64,000 bases of DNA from positions 43,323-107,322 of the forward strand of contig CAZVGZ010000007.1 in the NCBI GenBank assembly GCA_964627605.1. Reading direction: 5' to 3'. Under the pieces are notes generated by a model. It saw only the letters and a program-made list of their open reading frames with translations. It had not been told where the DNA came from and did no database searches. Both the position numbers and the translations under genes were made by a program. The first letter of the stretch is position 1. Each line of letters starts with the position of its first letter. Source of the stretch: CAZVGZ01 sp964627605. GTDB lineage: Bacteria; Latescibacterota; MWCZ01; CAZVGZ01. Below, piece by piece: positions 15,006-23,468 of the stretch.

Positions 15006-16067
15006 ATGATCTCCCGGTCTCCCGGTTCAACTTTTCTTTTGAGCGCGTCTTCAATTGTCATCTGGGGCCTCTGCGCCTGTTCATCAGTTCCCTCGCCTCG
15101 CTGGTCGCCGCCAAAACACCTGATCGAGTATCAGACCACACAACTGCTCCACGGCGACTCAGAGTCCGCACGAAAAGCCCTCGACAGCCTTGTTGTGTGG
15201 AGGGATCAAACTGTGGTAGGAGTGCTCCTCGACGCAATCGGGGACACCGCCCCGGTCCCGCGCCATCGTGCAGAACGAGCACTGGAGGAGATGGCTTGGC
15301 CTGATGCGCTGATGTTCGCGGTCAGTGCGCTGTTGGATTCGGTGGAGGCGGTAAGGCGATCAGGGGCACAGCTCTGTGGTGCCATCGGTGTCAACGCCGC
15401 GTTCGGGCCGCTATCGGCAGCTTCAGACGACTCATCGGCTCCTGTTCGCAGGGAGGTAGCGTTGGCGTTGGGAGCGCTGGGCGACACCACTGCGGTAGAC
15501 ACCGTTGTCAGATTGGCGTCAGATTCGGTCCAATACGTACGTGCGGCGGCAATTGAGGCTTTGGTCGCGTTAGGGGCCCGCTGGGACGTGGTGATTTCTG
15601 CTGCGGGGAATTACGACGGTCTTGCGACTTTGACCGCCATCAAGGTGCTTGGGAGTGCGCCTGGCAGTCTGGGATTTGAGCTGCTTCTGACTGTGGCGGA
15701 TAGCTCGACCTCAGCGAAAACACGGCAGGCAGCCATCGGTTCATTGGGACAGACAGGACTGGCAAACGCGGCACAGACTGTCCGAAACAGAATGATAGAG
15801 GATGATGATCCGGCGGTTAGGGAAGCTGCGGCGGGAGCGTTGGCTGCAATTGGAACTGACATGGCGGTTCCTGATCTTCTCACCGCTCTGCGGGCCGAGC
15901 CGGACCCGTATGTCCGTTCAGCCATCGCTGACGCATTGGGGCTTCTTGCTGCTGCGGAGGCGGTGGAAGTTTTAGAGGAGGTCCGCGACCGAGACACATC
16001 GCTTGCGGCCCGTCGCGCAGCACAGCGCGCACTTTCGCGCATACGCAGCGCATCTCAAGCGCGTTAA
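15006..16067 (+). CDS. HEAT-repeat lipoprotein
   Basis: A 353-residue protein. The N-terminus has a short hydrophobic segment ending in LCAC (residues 22-25), a plausible lipobox with C25 as the lipidated residue. From about residue 50 to the end there are tandem HEAT/PBS-type alpha-helical repeats, each with the pattern VRREVALALGALGD, VREAAAGALAAIG or VRSAIADALGLL. Such solenoids bind proteins; no catalytic residues are expected. It would be a membrane-anchored extracytoplasmic scaffold. The start ATG at 15006 lacks a strong ribosome site. No operon partner is seen. Confidence 0.75.
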   Translation: MISRSPGSTFLLSASSIVIWGLCACSSVPSPRWSPPKHLIEYQTTQLLHGDSESARKALDSLVVWRDQTVVGVLLDAIGDTAPVPRHRAERALEEMAWPDALMFAVSALLDSVEAVRRSGAQLCGAIGVNAAFGPLSAASDDSSAPVRREVALALGALGDTTAVDTVVRLASDSVQYVRAAAIEALVALGARWDVVISAAGNYDGLATLTAIKVLGSAPGSLGFELLLTVADSSTSAKTRQAAIGSLGQTGLANAAQTVRNRMIEDDDPAVREAAAGALAAIGTDMAVPDLLTALRAEPDPYVRSAIADALGLLAAAEAVEVLEEVRDRDTSLAARRAAQRALSRIRSASQAR

Positions 16068-16276
16068 GATGGTCCACCGAGGTTTGTTGAATTGCGATTG
16101 CGGCGGTTCAGAGGTCGCAAACGTAGTCAGCGGACCAGGGCGACTCTCCGGGCGACGCGGTGGAAACCTTGGTGGCGACAACAATCAGGCAGATGACCAA
16201 TGCCGGTCGCCAAGAAATCTTGGAGGCGTCTTTCATAGCTACCAAGTCTCGTAATGCATCGCCCACAAAAGTGGAA

Positions 16277-16306
16277 CGGCCCGACACCCTTCAGGGCACC
16301 GGACCG
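16277..16306 (-). terminator. Hairpin downstream of the cold shock gene
   Basis: In the - strand RNA, CGGTCCGGTGCCC can pair with GGGTGTCGGGCCG over 13 bp with G-U pairs and a GAA-type loop. A second small CCAC-TTTT-GTGG hairpin follows. There is no long U-run, so it is a weak terminator or a 3' stabiliser. Confidence 0.4.
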
Positions 16307-16338
16307 CGTCAATCAACCAAAAAGTCGATCGCTCTAAA

Positions 16339-16545
16339 CTACTCCGCTACTCCCAAATCGTAGGCTTCCATGCCTTTACGGCCAGGGCGGACCTCAAACG
16401 TGACCGGAGTGCCATCATCTAGCCGACGTTCATTGCCAGGCAAGACGTTGGTGATGTGGATGAACAGGTCTTCACCACCGCCATCGGGCTGGACAAATCC
16501 AAAACCCTTGTCGATGTTGAACCATTTGATTGTACCTTGTGCCAT
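16339..16545 (-). CDS. Cold shock protein, CspA family
   Basis: A 68-residue OB-fold RNA chaperone that binds single-stranded RNA. It has RNP1 KGFGFVQPDGG and RNP2 DLFIHIT, opening with MAQGTIKWFN, and is the usual family length. The start is the ATG at 16545, 6 nt after AGGAGG. A promoter about 210 nt upstream leaves a long 5' untranslated leader, as is common for csp genes regulated at the RNA level. Confidence 0.93.
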   Translation of the reverse strand: MAQGTIKWFNIDKGFGFVQPDGGGEDLFIHITNVLPGNERRLDDGTPVTFEVRPGRKGMEAYDLGVAE

Positions 16546-16755
16546 GTTGTCCTCCTGCGCGGACTGCCGCCGACGCCTGCCGACGGTAAACGTTACGTGT
16601 TCCCGACTAATCAGCCAGCAGCCAAGAACCCGCGCAGACAACGCCTTGCGACACTTGGAGACCCGTGATCATCGGACTTTGCCCGGGTTCGGTGCCCGCA
16701 ACAGACTACAAAAAATCATAACCGTTACGCCCCTCCGACCCGATATTACAGTACA
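16546..16755 (-). promoter_or_regulatory. Long 5' leader of the cold shock gene
   Basis: About 200 nt lie between the predicted transcription start near 16748 and the csp start codon. No protein-coding potential is seen. Known csp leaders refold with temperature to control translation; a comparable role is inferred here only from length and position. Confidence 0.35.
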
Positions 16756-16785
16756 AGTATCGCACAGAGGCTGCGACACAGTCAA
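16756..16785 (-). promoter_or_regulatory. Candidate promoter for the cold shock gene
   Basis: On the - strand TTGACT (16780-16785) is followed after 18 nt by GATACT (16756-16761). It lies in the 348-nt spacer between the EF-G-like stop and csp. Reads from the EF-G-like gene could also enter this region. Confidence 0.5.
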
Positions 16786-16893
16786 GGGGCTATGCAAAAA
16801 AGCTGGGCCGACGCGACAACAGACTGTCGAATAAGACTGCTCGGAGTTGATGCCGTTGAATGCTGGCCACAATGGATGATGACTAAAAATAAA

Positions 16894-18990
16894 TCAGCTG
16901 GAGTGCTCTTCCTCCCACCGCTTGGCGGCATCTTCCTTGACTTTGGAGACTTCGTCTGCTGGGACCTCCTCGTAGTGAGAGAACTCCCTGGTGTGGAGAC
17001 CGCGACCGCCTGTCATCGAACGAAGGTGTGTGGAGTAGCGAAAGAGTTCAGCTAGAGGCACCCTGGCTTTGACCACGGTAAAGTGCCCAATCGTCTCAGT
17101 TCCTTGAATGCGGCCACGGCGGCCGGACATGTCACCCATGACGTCGCCCATGTACTCGTCAGGCACGGTCACCTCGACGGAATAGATCGGCTCCAAAAGC
17201 ATGGGCGATGCTTTTTCCATCGCCTGCTTAAATGCGCCACCGCCAGCGATCTTAAACGCTATTTCGGACGAGTCCACCGCATGATGGCTACCGTCGAACA
17301 CAGTCGCCTGAACATCGACTACGATGGAGTGGGTCAGGACGCCGTCTTCCAGCGCCTCGACAACACCTTTTTCCACCGCTGGGATAAATTTGCTTGGAAT
17401 AACCCCGCCAACCACCTCGTTTACGAACTCGTTGTCTTCGCCTCTGGGTTTGGGTTCCACTCTAATGGAGACTTCGCCGAACTGACCACGGCCACCAGAC
17501 TGCTTCTTGTGGCGATAGGTGGAATCCGCCGATCGCTTGATCGTCTCGCGATAGGGGATTCGGGGCTCTTCCTGATCGACCTCGACGTGGTACCGCTCTT
17601 TCAGCTTGCGGATGACGACCTCAAGGTGCAGCTCCCCCTGCCCAAAAATGAGAGTCTGATGCAGTTCTGGATCGAACTCAAATCTAAACGTCGGGTCTTC
17701 TTCGTGAATGCTGTGAAGCCCGTCGCCAATCTTGTCCTCGTCCCCTTTTGACCGCGGTGAGATCGCAACGCGGATGTTGGGTTTGGGTAGCTCAGTTGCA
17801 GGCAGAACAGCCTGTCTGGTCTTGTCACACAGTGTGTCGCCTGCATGGGTGCCTTTAAGCTTGACCAACGCGCCGATGTCGCCTGCCACCAACTCATGGG
17901 TTTCCGAGCGGGTGTGGCCCGTAAGATGATACATCTGCCCGATCCGTTCGCCATGCGACTGCGTGGTGTTCATGACGTCGGTACCGCTTGTGAGGGTGCC
18001 GCTGTAGACGCGCACAAAAGACAGCTCTCCAATATGCTTCTCGCTGGTGAGCTTGAATACCCGCGAAGCCATCGGATCCCCAGGATCTGGAGCCAATGAG
18101 AGGGAGCCGTCGCCGCTGTCAGGTGTGGCTTGTGTTGCTCCACGTTCTACTGGGGAAGCCATCAGGTCCACGAGTCGATCGAGGAGTTGAGACGTACCTA
18201 TGTTCGCTGCGGCATCCGCACAGAGGATCGGGAAGATGTCTCCCTTTGCTACAGCGTTGCGCAGCCCGGTTACCAGCGTGTCCTGGTCGAGATCGCCATC
18301 TTCGAGGTACTTCTCCAGAAGCTCTTCGTTCAGCTCAGCGACCGCCTCCACTAGCTGCTCGCGCAGGGTGTCGGCTTCGTCTTGGTAGCTTTCGTCTATC
18401 GCACCTGAAGTCCCTCTGCCATCACCGGCAGACTCGTAGGTAGTCTGCTGCATATTGATCAGGTCGATAACCGCGTTGAACCCTTCGCCTGGGTTTGCAG
18501 GAAGCTGCACAGCGACCGCTCCGTTGCCGAGCCGCTCGCGTACCTGTTCCAGTACCCCGTCAAAATCGGCGTGTTCTCGCTGAAGGCCGTTAACAACGAG
18601 CGCGCGGGGCAGATTGAACTCCTCGGCATATGACCAGACGATCTCCGTTCCCACCTCCATGCCATTCTGCCCATTGAGCACCACGACCGCATTGTCAACC
18701 GCACTCAAGCCGCTTTTAGCCTCTCCAGTAAAATCTGTGTACCCCGGCGTGTCGATTAGATTGATCCGTCTTTCGCCCCACTCAAAGTGCATCAGTGTGC
18801 TGCTGATGGAGACCTCTCGCTGAATCTCATCGGGATGGTAGTCAGATACTGTGTTGCCATCGGTAATGGTTCCCATGCGGGTGATTGATTTGGCGGTAAA
18901 AAGGATGGCTTCGGACAGTGTGGTTTTGCCCGAAGCACTGTGTCCCACCAGAGCAACATTCCTTAGATCGGCAGGTGTCGTTGACGGCAT
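16894..18990 (-). CDS. EF-G-like translational GTPase paralogue with degenerate GTPase motifs
   Basis: A 698-residue protein with the full EF-G domain order (G domain, II, III, IV with FDGSHHAVDSSEIAFK, V with MGDVMGDMSGRRGRIQG). It is a paralogue, not the housekeeping fusA, which lies at 47367-49469. The P loop is intact (GHSASGKT, 16-23). G3 reads DTPGY (80-84), with Tyr in place of the catalytic His of DTPGH. G4 reads NGLQ (134-137) instead of NKxD, which normally reads the guanine base. The start ATG follows a TTGCCA-17-TATAAT promoter with a leader of about 50 nt. Proteins of this EF-G-like subfamily have poorly known roles. Loss of NKxD argues for altered nucleotide choice or a non-hydrolysing role. 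Confidence 0.85.
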   Translation of the reverse strand: MPSTTPADLRNVALVGHSASGKTTLSEAILFTAKSITRMGTITDGNTVSDYHPDEIQREVSISSTLMHFEWGERRINLIDTPGYTDFTGEAKSGLSAVDNAVVVLNGQNGMEVGTEIVWSYAEEFNLPRALVVNGLQREHADFDGVLEQVRERLGNGAVAVQLPANPGEGFNAVIDLINMQQTTYESAGDGRGTSGAIDESYQDEADTLREQLVEAVAELNEELLEKYLEDGDLDQDTLVTGLRNAVAKGDIFPILCADAAANIGTSQLLDRLVDLMASPVERGATQATPDSGDGSLSLAPDPGDPMASRVFKLTSEKHIGELSFVRVYSGTLTSGTDVMNTTQSHGERIGQMYHLTGHTRSETHELVAGDIGALVKLKGTHAGDTLCDKTRQAVLPATELPKPNIRVAISPRSKGDEDKIGDGLHSIHEEDPTFRFEFDPELHQTLIFGQGELHLEVVIRKLKERYHVEVDQEEPRIPYRETIKRSADSTYRHKKQSGGRGQFGEVSIRVEPKPRGEDNEFVNEVVGGVIPSKFIPAVEKGVVEALEDGVLTHSIVVDVQATVFDGSHHAVDSSEIAFKIAGGGAFKQAMEKASPMLLEPIYSVEVTVPDEYMGDVMGDMSGRRGRIQGTETIGHFTVVKARVPLAELFRYSTHLRSMTGGRGLHTREFSHYEEVPADEVSKVKEDAAKRWEEEHSS

Positions 18991-19045
18991 TGGCTCAGCT
19001 CCTGAATTGGCGTATCAACAATCGTATTGGAGAGAAGACTTGTAG

Positions 19046-19074
19046 ATTATAAGACGCGGCAAATGGCGTGGCAA
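19046..19074 (-). promoter_or_regulatory. Sigma70-type promoter for the EF-G-like gene
   Basis: The - strand reads TTGCCA (19069-19074), a 17-nt spacer and a perfect TATAAT (19046-19051). The predicted start near 19039 gives a leader of about 49 nt before the ATG at 18990. Confidence 0.75.
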
Positions 19075-19138
19075 CTCGTTTGGAACCAGAGATCATTTCC
19101 CCCTGGGAATTCGCTCCGCAACTATCGGCTTCAGACCA

Positions 19139-20023
19139 TCAGGCTGGTGTCTGCGGGTCAGCGCAAAGCAGGTCCGCCAAGCGTGCAAGCTCGGACTTGA
19201 GGTGCCTGCGATCGACAATCCGATCGATAAACCCATGCTCCAAAAGGAATTCGGCTCGTTGAAACCCTTCAGGCAGCTCTTCCTTGATGGTCTCCTCCCT
19301 AACTCTGTTTCCTGCGAACCCTATCGTAGCCTGCGGTTCGGCGATGTTTACGTCGCCTAACATGGCGAACGAAGCTGTGACTCCGCCGGTGGTGGGGCTA
19401 GTCATCACCGAGAGGTAGGGAAGGCCAGCATCGGCAAGCTGCGCGAGTTTGGCGCTGGTTTTGGCCATCTGCATGAGGGAGAGTGTGCTCTCCTGCATTC
19501 GCGCACCGCCGGAGACCGATATGATTATGACCGGAAGCCGTTTTTCTATTGCGGTGTCGATGAGCCTGGCGATTTTCTCGCCCTCGGCTGAACCCAGGCT
19601 GCCACCTCGAAAGCTGTAGTCGAGTCCACCTAGCGCAACAGGCCGTCCGCCAATGCGCCCCAAAGCCGCGGCAAATGCGCAGAGTCGGCCAGTTGCTTTT
19701 CGGTCCTGCGCGATCTGATCGGAGTAGCTTTTCACCGATTCAAACTCCAGCGGGTCGCTTGACGCAACACCTGGAGCGACCTCCTCCCACTCGCCTCCAT
19801 CCATCAGCAGTGCCAGGTATGACGATAGCGGCATTCTGTGGTGGTAACCGCAACTCGGGCACACATGGAGGTTTCGCTCAAGGTCTCTCTGAAAAAGGCT
19901 CTGCCCACAGCCTCGATCAGCATCTATCCCCAGCCCACGGCATTTGACCCAAACGCCATCGGGTACAGTGCTCTTTTCCGTGCGTATCCCTAGCCCTGAT
20001 TTCCACTTATCAAACCATGCCAT
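19139..20023 (-). CDS. accD: Acetyl-CoA carboxylase carboxyltransferase beta subunit
   Basis: The beta half of the carboxyltransferase that moves CO2 from carboxybiotin to acetyl-CoA in fatty acid synthesis. The 294-residue product has the normal length and crotonase-like core (ALGGLDYSFRGGSLGSAEGEK, SVSGGARMQES, SPTTGGVTASFAMLGD). The N-terminal zinc ribbon is odd: C28 and C39 are ten residues apart instead of two, while the second knuckle C55-x2-C58 is normal. The accA partner is not adjacent and is absent from the window. The ATG at 20023 follows GAGAGGCGAT. Confidence 0.9.
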   Translation of the reverse strand: MAWFDKWKSGLGIRTEKSTVPDGVWVKCRGLGIDADRGCGQSLFQRDLERNLHVCPSCGYHHRMPLSSYLALLMDGGEWEEVAPGVASSDPLEFESVKSYSDQIAQDRKATGRLCAFAAALGRIGGRPVALGGLDYSFRGGSLGSAEGEKIARLIDTAIEKRLPVIIISVSGGARMQESTLSLMQMAKTSAKLAQLADAGLPYLSVMTSPTTGGVTASFAMLGDVNIAEPQATIGFAGNRVREETIKEELPEGFQRAEFLLEHGFIDRIVDRRHLKSELARLADLLCADPQTPA

Positions 20024-20157
20024 ATCGCCTCTCAGGTCTCCGGTTTTTTGGCGTTTTTACTCCTTAGCCGTTGAAATATACCCATTTGCGTCGGCGTTCA
20101 GCGAGGGCAACCCAATTTTAACGCCGTTAGAAGCGTTCTGGTTGGGAGGTCGTCAAG

Positions 20158-20186
20158 TTGACACCAGCCGCTGACTACATTATTAT
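20158..20186 (+). promoter_or_regulatory. Near-consensus sigma70 promoter upstream of the activase locus
   Basis: TTGACA (20158-20163), a 17-nt spacer and TATTAT (20181-20186). It is the best promoter match in the window and points toward the activase genes. Confidence 0.75.
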
Positions 20187-20383
20187 GAAACGTCGGTAAA
20201 CGGCTCTGCGGCTTGCTCGGTTGGCTACGGTGAGATGCCGTGTCATCGCCACATCTTAAGACCTCCCCAGCGCCGGACGACCATCAACAGATTGAGTAGT
20301 CAAGAGCAAACAAGCGAACCGTTTGGCGGCAAGAAGCCATTTTGGGATAAGCTTTTTCATCTGGCAATCACCAGAGGCGAACG
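20187..20383 (+). other. Long untranslated leader of the activase operon
   Basis: About 190 nt lie between the predicted transcription start (near 20193) and the ATG at 20384. No ORF or tRNA was recognised. AAGC...GCTTTTT near 20335-20356 could form a weak stem followed by T residues. It may be a regulatory leader or a small RNA; the sequence alone does not decide. Confidence 0.4.
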
Positions 20384-23300
20384 ATGATTACGTTGGGAAT
20401 AGACGTTGGATCAGTGAGTGCCAAACTAGCGCTCATAGGCACTGAGGAGGACGCCGAATGGCTTGCCCAACAGCGGCTGCCTCAAGGAATGATCCACCGT
20501 TTGCCACCACGCGATGGCGCGGTTGCGACCACCATATTGACCAGCCGCTACTGCAGGTTGGCTGGCGACTCGCTCAAAGCTGTAAGTAGTCTTCTTGATG
20601 AGATCTGGAGCGTTGTGCCCTACGAACGGATTACTGGTGCCCGCGTCTGCGGGTCAGGGGCCAACCTGGTCACATCGGAGTTTGGCGTCCCGCAGGATAA
20701 CGAGTTCAGAGCTTTGGCGTGGGGAGTGGGCACGATTCACCCCGAAGTGGTAACCGTGTTCGAGATGGGTGGACAGACTTCCAAGTTCATCCGGCTGGAT
20801 GTCGATGCCGAAGCTGGTACTGTTGGGATTGAATCGTACGAGCGGAACGGTGACTGCGCGGCGGGTACAGGCTCATTCATCGATCAGCAGTCGAGCCGCC
20901 TGCAATACGCGATTGAAGATGTTGGACAGATAGTGGATGACGCGGATGTGGCTCCGACGATCGCTGGTCGCTGCTCAGTGTTCGCCAAGTCGGATATGGT
21001 CCACGCGCAGCAGAAAGGGTATCAGCCCCCTGAAATCCTCAAAGGGCTGTGCGAGGCTGTTGCTAGAAATTTCAAGGGTGCCATCACCAAGGGTAAGAAG
21101 ATAGAGGCTCCAACAGCGTTCTTAGGTGGCGTTGCAGCCAACACCGGTGTTGTGGAAGCGATCAGAGAAGCGTTCAAGTTGGGTGCAGACGAACTGATAG
21201 TGCCTGAGATGTACGCGTGGCTTGGGGCGGTGGGAACTGCGATTCTCGAGTTGCAGGCTGTGGATCATGTTAGACCTACCCCCAAGGGATCAGACTCAGC
21301 CAACGTGGCGGACCCGCCAGCTCAGACAAAGCTTTCGATGGACAACGTCACCGTTCTAAGAGACAGAGCTGAGTCTTATTCGTTTGAGGATAACGAGGTT
21401 CCAGTCGATGCTTACATGGGGATTGACATAGGTTCCGTGAGCACCAATCTGGTGGTCATCGACACTGACGGTCGTGTGATCCACGAGATATATACCCGAA
21501 CGAACTCCCGACCGATCCAGGTTGTCAATGAAGGGCTCAAAGAGATTGAGGAGTCCATCGGCCATGCGCTGAACATCAAGGGGGTCGGTACTACCGGGTC
21601 TGGGCGTGAGCTAATAGGGAACCTCATCGGTGCCGATACGATAAACGACGAGATCACCGCCCACAAACGTGGCGCTGCTTTTGTAGGGGAGACAATCATC
21701 GACCGCCAGGTGGACACGATTTTTGAGATCGGCGGTCAGGACTCGAAATTCATCAGCCTTCAGGATGGCGTAGTGGTGGATTTCGCCATGAACGAGGCGT
21801 GCGCGGCAGGCACCGGTTCCTTCCTGGAGGAGCAGGCAGAGAAGCTTGGCGTCGAGATTAAAGGACAGTTCGCCGACTTGGCGCTTGGTTCTGAAACACC
21901 GCTTATGCTAGGCGAGCGGTGCACGGTGTTTATGGAGCAGGATGTTGTTCACTGGATGCAGCGCGGCGCAACCACCCCCGACATCGTCGCTGGGCTGGCT
22001 TATTCGGTGGTTCTAAACTATCTGAATAGAGTGGTCCGTGGCCGACATATCGGGAACTGTGTCTTCTTTCAAGGTGGCACCGCTTACAACGATGCCGTGG
22101 CGGCGGCGTTCAGCCAGGTGTTGGACAAGGAGATAATCGTTCCGCCCCACAACGGGGTTATGGGAGCGATCGGAGTTGCGCTCCTGGCATTGGACAAGTC
22201 CAAGTTCAGAAGCGCGCCCTCGACGTTTAGGGGCTGGTCGGTGGATAGCGTTGACTACACGCTGCGGGAGTTCACCTGCAAGGCGTGTTCAAACTTCTGC
22301 GACATGCAGGAGTTCATCGTTGAGGATGAGAGGACCTACTGGGGCGACAAATGCTCACATCAGTTCCGTAAACGTCCCAAAGTGGACTCTGTGCCGATCA
22401 TTCCAGACCTGTGCGAACAGCGGATGGATTGGCTCCTTGACGGGTTTGATGAGAGCCGAGGCGATGGCCCGGTTATCGGCATGCCCAGGGCGATGTACAA
22501 CTACGAGAGATTTCCGTTCTGGCGCACATACCTGGAGACTATAGGCGCTCGGATAGTGCTGTCTGAGACTACGAGCAAACAGATAGTCCACGCCGGTGTT
22601 GAAGCGACTGTCGCCGAGCCGTGTTTCCCCATTCGTTTGGCCCATGGGCACGTCTCTGATCTTTTGGACAAGAACGTGGATTACGTCTGGGCACCGAATA
22701 CGATGGATGCTGAGACTGAAGCTCCAGAGGTCGGATCGGTCCTGTGTCTTTGGGGACAGACACTGCCGTTCGTTCTGCGCCAATCGCCGAGTTTGGCCCA
22801 CGGTCAATATCTGACTCCCAAAGTCAATTTCCGTTCTGGTCAGGAGACAGTGGAAACGCAGCTACTGTCCACGTCAAAACTGCTGGGAGCGTCAAAAAGC
22901 CTGCACATGGACGCCGTAGAGGCGGCGTACCAAGCTCAGCGGGCGTTTGAGGTGAAGTGCGAAGAGGCCGGTACCCGCGCACTTGGTTCACTTGAGGCCT
23001 CACAAGCCAAAGGAATAGTCCTCGCTGGCCGCCCATACAACATCTACGATTCCGGGGCAAACCTGAACGTCACCAGCAAGCTGAGAGACTTGTACGGCAT
23101 CAATGTTATCCCGATGGACTTACTGATGCTGGCTTCTTACGACGTCTCAGCCGTGAACGACAACATGTTTTGGAACTACGGGCGCAAGATTCTTCAGGCG
23201 GGGATGCTGGTGGGGGAGAACCCCAACCTGGACCTTATATACATAACTAATTTCAAGTGCGGTCCAGACAGCTATATAAAGCAGTTCGTTAGGCCTGCCG

Positions 23301-23446
23301 CAGGCAAACCGTTCCTGGTTCTCCAGTTCGACGGACACGCCAACGACGCTGGGATGCTCACCCGCTGCGAGGCCTATTTGGATAGCAAAGGGTTCTTCCA
23401 GGGCGACTCCCGCAACACAGTCGATTCGGTTTTGGAACTTGTGTAG
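20384..23446 (+). CDS. Acyl-CoA dehydratase activase-type protein: two BcrAD/BadFG ATPase domains plus DUF2229-like region
   Basis: A 1,020-residue cytoplasmic protein. Two tandem ASKHA-fold activase domains start with LGIDVGSVSAKLAL (residue 3) and MGIDIGSVSTNLVV (about 345). Each has the cluster-binding CAAGTGSF loop (C near 158 and 472) and a RC(S/T)VF motif. A Cys-rich segment, CKACSNFCDMQEF ... WGDKCSHQFRKR, begins a DUF2229-like region near residue 630. Activases of this fold use ATP to drive low-potential electrons from an Fe-S cluster into 2-hydroxyacyl-CoA dehydratases or benzoyl-CoA reductases. Family members are often single proteins of about 1,400 residues; here the C-terminal part is the next gene, 22 nt downstream. 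No classical dehydratase subunits are nearby, so the electron acceptor is unknown. Confidence 0.87.
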   Translation: MITLGIDVGSVSAKLALIGTEEDAEWLAQQRLPQGMIHRLPPRDGAVATTILTSRYCRLAGDSLKAVSSLLDEIWSVVPYERITGARVCGSGANLVTSEFGVPQDNEFRALAWGVGTIHPEVVTVFEMGGQTSKFIRLDVDAEAGTVGIESYERNGDCAAGTGSFIDQQSSRLQYAIEDVGQIVDDADVAPTIAGRCSVFAKSDMVHAQQKGYQPPEILKGLCEAVARNFKGAITKGKKIEAPTAFLGGVAANTGVVEAIREAFKLGADELIVPEMYAWLGAVGTAILELQAVDHVRPTPKGSDSANVADPPAQTKLSMDNVTVLRDRAESYSFEDNEVPVDAYMGIDIGSVSTNLVVIDTDGRVIHEIYTRTNSRPIQVVNEGLKEIEESIGHALNIKGVGTTGSGRELIGNLIGADTINDEITAHKRGAAFVGETIIDRQVDTIFEIGGQDSKFISLQDGVVVDFAMNEACAAGTGSFLEEQAEKLGVEIKGQFADLALGSETPLMLGERCTVFMEQDVVHWMQRGATTPDIVAGLAYSVVLNYLNRVVRGRHIGNCVFFQGGTAYNDAVAAAFSQVLDKEIIVPPHNGVMGAIGVALLALDKSKFRSAPSTFRGWSVDSVDYTLREFTCKACSNFCDMQEFIVEDERTYWGDKCSHQFRKRPKVDSVPIIPDLCEQRMDWLLDGFDESRGDGPVIGMPRAMYNYERFPFWRTYLETIGARIVLSETTSKQIVHAGVEATVAEPCFPIRLAHGHVSDLLDKNVDYVWAPNTMDAETEAPEVGSVLCLWGQTLPFVLRQSPSLAHGQYLTPKVNFRSGQETVETQLLSTSKLLGASKSLHMDAVEAAYQAQRAFEVKCEEAGTRALGSLEASQAKGIVLAGRPYNIYDSGANLNVTSKLRDLYGINVIPMDLLMLASYDVSAVNDNMFWNYGRKILQAGMLVGENPNLDLIYITNFKCGPDSYIKQFVRPAAGKPFLVLQFDGHANDAGMLTRCEAYLDSKGFFQGDSRNTVDSVLELV

Positions 23447-23468
23447 CCAGAGAAGATTGGGGAGATAG

